Below, piece by piece: positions 5,877 to 11,600 of a stretch of DNA of 11,600 nt. Position numbers and translations under genes: made by a program. Numbering within the stretch: position 1 is the stretch's first letter; each line of letters opens with the position of its first letter. Origin of the DNA: Bacteroidales bacterium Bact_07 (lineage in GTDB: Bacteria; Bacteroidota; Bacteroidia; Bacteroidales; Tenuifilaceae); NCBI GenBank assembly GCA_001603415.1, contig LUYY01000128.1, forward strand, positions 1-11,600, written 5' to 3'. A model generated the notes under the pieces. It searched no databases and was not told the origin of the DNA. It was given only the letters and a program-made list of their open reading frames with translations.

Positions 5877-8283
5877 TTAAAAATACATAAATACCAGCAC
5901 CTAACGCTAAAACAGTGGTTGTAGCAATAAACCCAATCGATGGGATAAGCAAAAGGGTTACAACCACAATACCAGCAGCCGATCCCAAAAGATCGGCAGC
6001 GTATGTCTTAGCGGGCTGTTTGCCGCTAGAGCCTGAACTCTCGGTGATGTTCACATACAGGTATCCTACGGCAAACGATGCCATGAGTGTTCCAATACTT
6101 AGTATGGCAATTAGCAGCCATAACGCGATATACGCCATGGTTAACCATAGGGCTATAAGAATAACCAACGTGGCGACGAGTAGGGTTTTTATTCGGTTTG
6201 TATTCAAGCTTTGCAACTTACCATGGCTCATGCAACCAGCAGCTAAGCCACCCATAAAAAGGGCAATCATGGCGCCAAGAGCACCGTAAAGTAGGCCTGC
6301 GCAAATCTGAAGCGTTAGCAGGTAAAGGGTTTGAACTGCCGAGCCGGTAAACCCAACAATGTACATTGGTTGCAGTTGCTTTTGTAAAAAGAACAATGGG
6401 ATTAGTAGAAGCAAAAATCCAATGGTTAGCAATACCCAAGTTCTATTCCCAAACATCGACAGGTAACCTAACGTGTTTTGTAGAACAGGCCATGGATGGT
6501 TATCGGTATTAAGTTTTTGGGTAAAGGCGATTTGCTCATGAAAGAATTGGTTTCGCAGGGCGATGTGTTCATCGTTAATATAATCGGGACGGACGTATAG
6601 GTTGGCTTGGCAAACATTACGTTCGCTCAGTAGCCTTGCCATGTCGATACGAATGGTGCTGTCGGAAGCAAGCAGGTAGTCGCGTTCTCCGGTTATAACC
6701 TCTACGTTACTAAAAACTCTTTTTAGCGTAAAGGCAATCGATGAGTAGGTTTTTTGCTTGGGATCTGATGCATAGTTACCAATGCCTGCAAGATTGTAAC
6801 AAACAACCGCCGATTTTGTAAGACGTTTCTTGAGATGCTTCAGAAAGTCAAGCGTGTAGTATCGGTTTTGCTCAAGCGATGTGGGTTCAGGTGTGGCAAT
6901 AATAGCAATATCGTACAGTTCAGTCGATTTTCTTAAGAAATTGCGTATATCACCTTTTATCACCTTAACGTACTCCGGAAAGGATTGCTTGCAAAAGCGT
7001 TTGCTCTCGCTCAGCAGGTGTGGGTTAGGCTCAACATAATCAACTTTTAAAAGCTTGTATTTGCTGAGTTCATCCACAAGGCCGGCATAACCACCCGATA
7101 CCAGTAATACTTTTTGGGGAGTATTGCGTTGCGCCATGGCGTAATGCACGGTTTCCTCGCAGTAAATTGTGTTTTGAGTTCCAAAAAGCATTGCGCCATT
7201 CCCAAAAAAGTTGATTTGTTCGTCCGACCCGGTTACGGTTATGCTTCCGTATGGCGAATCGCTTACCGAAAGCACCTTTTGCCCGGGCAAAATGATGGTT
7301 TCAGCATAAACATCGATATTGAAAACTTTTATACCGATACCGATAAGTAATAGTGTTAAAGGCAACAGAAGTTTTACGGGCCTTTTGTGCGGAATGGCGA
7401 GAACTAAACTTACAACAAAGCCAATTGCTATTACAGCAAGGTAAGTGTTAAATACCCAGATAATTACAAGCGATAGCAAAAGCCCCCCAGCCAAACTTCC
7501 TAACGCTTCGTTAGCGTAAATGGTTGGGTATTGTGATTTTGCTTGTTTGGTGAGTAAGGCGTAAACCATGCCCGATGGGAACGCTGTGGGAGTAATCATT
7601 AGGATAACCATTAATATTACAAAGTAAGGGGCAATGAGCACTCCCGATGGGAAAAAGGTTTGCCTGATTTCGCCCGAAAGGAAGATGAAAAGCACTGCCG
7701 AACCAAACATGAACCAAAGTGCCTTTGTGGTTACCTTTTGGATGTTTATTCTGTTACTCGATTTGCTTCCAGCAAGGGCTCCCACTCCCGATATCAGCAT
7801 CCAGATCCCAATTATCCATGTTACCAAAAACTCGTTACCCTGAAACACCTTTGTGAACTGCCTTATTAGCAAAACCTGTAGGGAAACTGAGAGTAGCCCG
7901 AGCGCAAAAGCCAACAGTAAAAGGAGGTGTTTGGGCTCAATATTTTCTCTATCGGCCGGTAAAACCCTAAACGATAAATACTTGCTAAAGTAACTCCTAT
8001 GCCAAAGGGTATGAATGAAAGCCACCGCACTCATGGCAATTCCGAGCTGAACGTGCCACGACAGCATGACCTTAACAAAGTCCCATCCCAGTTTATAGTT
8101 AATGTTGATTGTAAGCAGGATGCCAAGCACGGCACAGCCAAGGAATAAAAACAGCAGAATAAAGTTCCAGAACTTTCGGTGTGTTGAAATAGACATAATA
8201 CCCGCTTGCGCCAAAAGACTGCCAAGCAGATAGTATAGGGTTATTGCTAATGAAATTGGAACTAAAAAGTAAGGTGAGTTCAT
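5869..8283 (-). CDS. Polytopic membrane protein with spermidine-synthase-like domain
   Basis: An 804-residue membrane protein with three parts. Residues 1-320 hold about eight or nine membrane helices, the first three separated by His-rich segments (H77, H91, H95). Residues about 325-595 are a soluble spermidine-synthase-like Rossmann domain: GGYAG nucleotide motif (397-401), VEPN (417-420) and GDIRNFL (444-450). Residues about 615-803 hold a second set of about six helices. Proteins of this layout are annotated as spermidine synthases or MFS/spermidine-synthase fusions, but the active-site segment is IIATPEPTS (461-469), where true aminopropyltransferases have an Asp-x-x-Asp-Pro type motif; both acidic positions are altered (A463, E466). 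SAM or decarboxylated SAM may still bind, but spermidine synthesis is doubtful. It lies 10 nt after the Memo-AMMECR1 gene and overlaps the radical SAM gene, so it is probably a functional partner of that system. Confidence 0.85.
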   Translation of the reverse strand: MNSPYFLVPISLAITLYYLLGSLLAQAGIMSISTHRKFWNFILLFLFLGCAVLGILLTININYKLGWDFVKVMLSWHVQLGIAMSAVAFIHTLWHRSYFSKYLSFRVLPADRENIEPKHLLLLLAFALGLLSVSLQVLLIRQFTKVFQGNEFLVTWIIGIWMLISGVGALAGSKSSNRINIQKVTTKALWFMFGSAVLFIFLSGEIRQTFFPSGVLIAPYFVILMVILMITPTAFPSGMVYALLTKQAKSQYPTIYANEALGSLAGGLLLSLVIIWVFNTYLAVIAIGFVVSLVLAIPHKRPVKLLLPLTLLLIGIGIKVFNIDVYAETIILPGQKVLSVSDSPYGSITVTGSDEQINFFGNGAMLFGTQNTIYCEETVHYAMAQRNTPQKVLLVSGGYAGLVDELSKYKLLKVDYVEPNPHLLSESKRFCKQSFPEYVKVIKGDIRNFLRKSTELYDIAIIATPEPTSLEQNRYYTLDFLKHLKKRLTKSAVVCYNLAGIGNYASDPKQKTYSSIAFTLKRVFSNVEVITGERDYLLASDSTIRIDMARLLSERNVCQANLYVRPDYINDEHIALRNQFFHEQIAFTQKLNTDNHPWPVLQNTLGYLSMFGNRTWVLLTIGFLLLLIPLFFLQKQLQPMYIVGFTGSAVQTLYLLTLQICAGLLYGALGAMIALFMGGLAAGCMSHGKLQSLNTNRIKTLLVATLVILIALWLTMAYIALWLLIAILSIGTLMASFAVGYLYVNITESSGSSGKQPAKTYAADLLGSAAGIVVVTLLLIPSIGFIATTTVLALGAGIYVFLNG

Positions 8284-8293
8284 GAGCCTTAAT

Positions 8294-9823
8294 CTACCTT
8301 AAGCCCAGTTCCTTTTCATCGAAAACAATAGCCTCGTAGGTGAAAATCTCAGCATCACGCCAGCCGTCCCATCCAATCCCAGCCTTATCGCGTGCGCAGT
8401 GGCCAAGGAATTCTTCAAGTGACCATCGGGTTTCCTTTGCCACTTGTGGCAAAAAAGTTCCCGAACGGCTTCCCTTTTTGATATAAATCCCATGCTTGCC
8501 TAACTCTATCTCCTTAATACTGCTAATCCGTTTCATGGGGGTAAGCACTGAGATTTCAATATCGATATCCTTGAGTTCATCGTGGGTAACCGATTCAAAA
8601 CGGTAATCTTCCGTGGCTGCCGAAATGGCCATTGCCATTACAATGCGGTAAAGTGGCGTGCTGGTTGAAAAGTTGCCAATGCATCCACGAAGTTGTCCGT
8701 GGTTATGAAGGGTTACAAATGCACCAGCATTGGTTTTAAGCGTACCCGATAATTTGGTTTCGTCGGGTGGAGTGGGGGTTTTTCCTGAAAGGTAATCGTT
8801 GAGGGTTCTTCTTGCAAGTTTTAGTAATTCACGTCTATCGTCATCGGATAGGTTGAAATCGGTTGTTTGGGTTTGCTGTTGTATGGCGGCAATAGCCCAG
8901 TAGCCTACAACTCTATCCTTTCCGCCATAAGGCGAATCGCCTGAGTTTCTATACATTATGGTTTTGTAGGTGATGCCCGGTTTGCCTTCGGTTATTTTCA
9001 GAAGGGTAAGGCCCGATGTCCATCCACACATGGCTGTGGCCAGGTCATCGATGCCGGCGTTCTCGTTTCGGATTTTGGCTTTCATGAACTCCACGGGCGA
9101 GTTTGTGGTAATGGCGTGAGCCATATCGTCGTCGGAACGGCGTGCGTCATCGTAGGCGGGGTAGTGCGAAAAATCGGAACTGATAATAAATAGATTTTCG
9201 GGGGTAAAGTAGGGTTCAAGGGCTTCGGCCAAAAGGGTAACGGTGGCTTGCGACTCGCCACCAATAATTATGGGGATAATTGAAAAATCGTTTTTGAGCC
9301 AGTATTGCAGGAATGGCAGCTGAACTTCAAGGCTATGCTCCCTGATATGCGGTTCTATATCATCGGTTAGCACGTTGTGCTTTTGAACCAGCTCACTTGC
9401 CAACGGATCGATTGATATCTTACCCAGCGGTGTAACGAATGTGCCCTTGGTGTAAACGGCTGCGCCGTTAAAGAACATGGTATGGCTCGATCCAATCAAA
9501 AAGATATGCTTGAATTTCTTGTTCCGGTCAATTTGCCGGTATCCAGCTGCAGCAACCTGACCTGAGAAAACGTATCCAGCATGTGGCACTATCAGGGCCA
9601 AGGGTTGTTCATCCAACACCTGTTGGGCGCTATCGAAGTAGGTTTTCAGTTCCTTTTCAAGCTGAGCCTTGGTGCCAGGGTAAAACTGTCCTGCCACAGC
9701 TGGCTGCCTATCGAACTCGTTAGGTTTATTCATATCCTGTCCATTACACGATGTTTCGGTTACCATCAAAACAGTTAGCGTAAAAGCATATAGTCTTTTA
9801 CTCCAATTAAGCAGATTATACAT
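8294..9823 (-). CDS. Memo-AMMECR1 fusion (AmmeMemoRadiSam proteins B and A), predicted lipoprotein
   Basis: A 509-residue two-domain protein. Residues about 37-315 are a Memo domain (protein B), related to class III extradiol dioxygenases, with the metal-site residues known from human MEMO1 all present: H81 in PHAGY, H114 in GSSH, H220 in SDFSH and C266 in AMCGW. Residues about 324-505 are an AMMECR1 domain (protein A) with its hallmark LRGCIGNF at 378-385. The N-terminus has a basic region, a hydrophobic core and VTETSC, a weak lipobox ending at C26, which suggests export as a lipoprotein; the Glu at -3 is unusual. The frame opens at TTG 9848-9850, but that codon lies in the predicted -7 element, so ATG 9821-9823 is chosen. 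First gene of the operon, 10 nt before the membrane protein gene. The reaction is unknown. Confidence 0.92.
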   Translation of the reverse strand: MYNLLNWSKRLYAFTLTVLMVTETSCNGQDMNKPNEFDRQPAVAGQFYPGTKAQLEKELKTYFDSAQQVLDEQPLALIVPHAGYVFSGQVAAAGYRQIDRNKKFKHIFLIGSSHTMFFNGAAVYTKGTFVTPLGKISIDPLASELVQKHNVLTDDIEPHIREHSLEVQLPFLQYWLKNDFSIIPIIIGGESQATVTLLAEALEPYFTPENLFIISSDFSHYPAYDDARRSDDDMAHAITTNSPVEFMKAKIRNENAGIDDLATAMCGWTSGLTLLKITEGKPGITYKTIMYRNSGDSPYGGKDRVVGYWAIAAIQQQTQTTDFNLSDDDRRELLKLARRTLNDYLSGKTPTPPDETKLSGTLKTNAGAFVTLHNHGQLRGCIGNFSTSTPLYRIVMAMAISAATEDYRFESVTHDELKDIDIEISVLTPMKRISSIKEIELGKHGIYIKKGSRSGTFLPQVAKETRWSLEEFLGHCARDKAGIGWDGWRDAEIFTYEAIVFDEKELGLR

Positions 9824-9847
9824 TATGCTAACGGTTTGGTATTTTCC

Positions 9848-9878
9848 CAAATATACCTTTACGATATGGAAAAGTCAA
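9848..9878 (-). promoter_or_regulatory. Bacteroidota-type promoter of the AmmeMemoRadiSam operon
   Basis: On the minus strand TTG (9878-9876), a 20-nt spacer and TATATTTG (9855-9848) fit the -33/-7 consensus. Transcription should begin near 9841, about 18 nt before the ATG at 9823. The heptamer GAAAAGT (plus strand) occurs at 9869-9875, 9882-9888 and 9891-9897, reaching from the spacer to just upstream of the -33 element. Confidence 0.75.
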
Positions 9879-9890
9879 GGGGAAAAGTCA
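9868..9890. repeat. Direct repeat GGAAAAGTCA at the operon promoter
   Basis: The 10-mer GGAAAAGTCA occurs at 9868-9877 and 9881-9890, 13 nt apart, with a shorter GAAAAGT copy at 9891-9897. The first copy overlaps the -33 element of the AmmeMemoRadiSam promoter. It may be a regulator binding site. A perfect palindrome, GGTTTAAACC, lies farther upstream at 9912-9921. Confidence 0.45.
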
Positions 9891-9965
9891 GAAAAGTATG
9901 AGTTTGGGTAAGGTTTAAACCGATAGTAACTGCAATCAATAGCCTGCCTGAAGAATCAAATATCT

Positions 9966-9996
9966 AAAAAAACAGCGACACTTAGTGGTCGCTGTT
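9966..9996 (-). terminator. Strong intrinsic terminator after the GH30 gene
   Basis: AACAGCGAC (9971-9979) pairs perfectly with GTCGCTGTT (9988-9996), and the loop can fold further as CAC/GTG. On the minus strand the stem runs directly into a run of T (complement of 9966-9970). It lies about 20 nt past the GH30 stop codon. The rest of the gap up to the operon promoter has no recognisable gene. Confidence 0.85.
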
Positions 9997-10016
9997 GTTA
10001 GGGGAACAATATTTTG

Positions 10017-11477
10017 CTACTGCCAAACCAAGGTTACTACCGACTTGGCTGCCATAGTGTATTTTATTGCTTTGCTGGATTGAACGATGGTAAAGGTTTT
10101 GGTGAAATCGTTGTAATTGGCTATTACCATTACCTTGGTGCCGTCAGTATTGCGAAATGTCACAAAGTCAACATTAGTAATTGATGGATCGGGTTGTGTA
10201 TAAATGCGTTTAGCTCCGGGCCTAACGAATTTTGAAAAATGAGCCAGGGCGTAATACTCCTCGTTTCGGGTTATAGTTCCACCACCGCCTGCAATGGTAA
10301 TCACACCACGGCAGTCCTGACATCCGTTGTTGCGTGGGCCGTGATTTTGGTCGAGAGCCAGGTTCCAGAAAAGAGCATTGCTCGACCAGTTATTGGCAGT
10401 TCCAATCAGGATATTCTTCATGTACCACATCAGGTTATCGCCAAAATTTATAGCCCAGTTACCTCCGGATATTTCAGTAAAATAAAGTTTTTTGTCAGGG
10501 AAGGCATTGTGCACAACACTCATGGCCGAAACATCTCCTGCATAAGCATGAAAAGCCGAACCATCTATGTACTTGGCTGCAATGGGGTCGCTTAGTACAG
10601 TTGTGGCGTAATCGGACCTATCCCAGTTGTGGTCGTAAATTACAATTTTGGTGTTGATTCCCGCTGCCTCAAACGCTGGCCCTAAGTAATCGCGAATGAA
10701 ACTCTTTTGCTCAGCAGGCTGCATCAGCATGCAGGGATAGCCAGCTGTTGAATGCAAGGGCTCGTTTTGGGGTGTTATGGCATCAATCCGTATCCCCTCT
10801 TTTTGCATTTCATGGATGTATTTTACAAAGTACTGTGCGTAAACCGAGTAAAATTCAGGTTTGAGTTGACCACCTTTAAGGCTGCCATTGGTTTTCATCC
10901 ATGCCGGGGGGCTCCACGGTGAACCCATCAGTTTAATTTCGGGATATATGGCCACAATTTCTTTTAGAATGGGAACAACATCTTCGGTATCGCGCGATAG
11001 AGAGAATTTCTCCAGGTTAAAATCGGTTTCACCAGCAGGTACGTCGTTGTATGTGTAATCGGATAAAGAAAAGTCCGATGCTCCCATGGTTAGCCTGAGG
11101 TAGGTTAAACCGATGCCTTTCTTGGGGTCAAAAAGTTCTTTCAGGATACTCTGCCGCTGCGTGGGGTCGAGCGAGTGGTGAAAAAGGTAAGCCGATGAAC
11201 CGGTAAGGGCAGCACCATAACCCTCCACCTCCTGATATTGATAAATAGTATCTACCTTTACCTGTGGCCATCCTGCTCCATTCAATGGGATTATTGGTAG
11301 GCTATCCTGGCGGAAGAGAACCGATTTATCACCTTTTGTAAGCCAAATCTGTGCCGATCCTATTTTTTGAGAGTTGGGATCTGTGTTAGCCGGTAAATCA
11401 TTCTTGGAACATCCGCTCATATTTAAAACCACAAGCGAAAGCCAAAGGAAAGTTACTTTTCGGTAATTACAAGTCAT
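10017..11477 (-). CDS. GH30 family glycoside hydrolase lipoprotein (glucosylceramidase/beta-glucanase-like)
   Basis: A 486-residue retaining glycosidase of family GH30. Residues 1-22 are a lipoprotein signal with lipobox MSGC, so C23 is the predicted lipidated residue and the enzyme should sit on the periplasmic or outer face of a membrane. The (beta/alpha)8 domain shows the family landmarks: EGYGAALTGSS (about 84-94), GSPWSPPAWMKTNG (about 185-198), the acid/base Glu E239 in TPQNEP and the nucleophile E335 in YFTEISGG. A short beta domain with FSKFVRPGAKRI follows. Likely substrates are beta-linked glucans such as beta-1,6-glucan or glucosyl conjugates; the exact specificity cannot be read. 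The frame opens at TTG 11511-11513, but this codon lies in the predicted -7 element, so ATG 11475-11477 is used. No SusCD pair or other carbohydrate gene lies next to it within the window. Confidence 0.92.
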   Translation of the reverse strand: MTCNYRKVTFLWLSLVVLNMSGCSKNDLPANTDPNSQKIGSAQIWLTKGDKSVLFRQDSLPIIPLNGAGWPQVKVDTIYQYQEVEGYGAALTGSSAYLFHHSLDPTQRQSILKELFDPKKGIGLTYLRLTMGASDFSLSDYTYNDVPAGETDFNLEKFSLSRDTEDVVPILKEIVAIYPEIKLMGSPWSPPAWMKTNGSLKGGQLKPEFYSVYAQYFVKYIHEMQKEGIRIDAITPQNEPLHSTAGYPCMLMQPAEQKSFIRDYLGPAFEAAGINTKIVIYDHNWDRSDYATTVLSDPIAAKYIDGSAFHAYAGDVSAMSVVHNAFPDKKLYFTEISGGNWAINFGDNLMWYMKNILIGTANNWSSNALFWNLALDQNHGPRNNGCQDCRGVITIAGGGGTITRNEEYYALAHFSKFVRPGAKRIYTQPDPSITNVDFVTFRNTDGTKVMVIANYNDFTKTFTIVQSSKAIKYTMAAKSVVTLVWQ

Positions 11478-11510
11478 CTTTTTATCAAAACTAAATGAGG
11501 TTATAGAATG

Positions 11511-11518
11511 CAAATATA
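11511..11518 (-). promoter_or_regulatory. Candidate -7 promoter element of the GH30 gene
   Basis: Read on the minus strand this is TATATTTG, a perfect TAnnTTTG match, 33 nt before the ATG at 11477. The -33 position has only a degenerate TTTTAG (11540-11535). An ATTGG/CCAAT inverted pair (11544-11548, 11559-11563) lies upstream. Nothing else recognisable is present from here to the window end. Confidence 0.5.
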
Positions 11519-11600
11519 AGTAAATTGCCGCTTGCTAAAACGGATTGGTCGATTTATGCCAATGACCTAAGCCTATTATTTAAGTTAAACCTGATGGTAT

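Noticed and set aside
5915..6289. 124-codon plus-strand open frame antisense to the membrane protein
   Set aside because: It mirrors the complementary strand of membrane helices; no start signal or family resemblance was seen.
11544..11567. ATTGG-N10-CCAAT inverted pair upstream of the GH30 promoter
   Set aside because: Five-base arms with a long spacer are likely by chance; recorded only within the promoter entry.

Overview
The window looks like a chromosomal segment of a Bacteroidota bacterium, probably of the order Bacteroidales or a relative. The evidence is Bacteroidota-type promoters (a TTG or TTTG element about 19-20 nt before a TAnnTTTG element), weak or absent Shine-Dalgarno sequences, lipoprotein signals of the type common in that phylum, and family choices typical of it. 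All eight genes lie on the minus strand, so transcription runs from right to left. No RNA genes, insertion sequences, CRISPR arrays or phage genes were seen.

From right to left: (a) 11477-10017 encodes a GH30 glycoside hydrolase lipoprotein in its own transcription unit, closed by a strong terminator near 9971. (b) 9823-4734 is a tight three-gene operon: a Memo-AMMECR1 fusion (AmmeMemoRadiSam proteins B and A in one chain) with a lipoprotein-like N-terminus, an 804-residue polytopic membrane protein carrying a spermidine-synthase-like domain with altered active-site residues, and the AmmeMemoRadiSam radical SAM enzyme, here with a twin-arginine export motif. (c) 4577-2713 encodes an M16 zinc peptidase and a class I O-methyltransferase separated by 2 nt. 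(d) 2646-1756 encodes a MerR-type regulator with a complete cobalamin-binding module of the CarH/LitR kind, ended by a strong hairpin terminator. (e) 1520-1023 encodes an ECF sigma factor whose promoter region contains repeated TCTAAA half-sites. (f) 890-60 encodes a secreted protein of unknown function with YD/RHS-like motifs.

The most interesting part is the AmmeMemoRadiSam operon. The biochemical role of this three-part system (AMMECR1, Memo, radical SAM) is, to my knowledge, unsettled. Here A and B are fused, an integral membrane synthase-like protein sits between them and the radical SAM gene, and all three products carry export or membrane signals. That suggests a chemistry at the cell envelope. 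The second item of interest is the B12-MerR regulator beside an ECF sigma factor, an arrangement I associate with light-controlled carotenoid genes, but with no carotenoid genes visible here. The two outermost start codons of the open frames at 9850 and 11513 are TTG codons that lie inside predicted -7 promoter elements, so the annotated starts are moved to downstream ATG codons.
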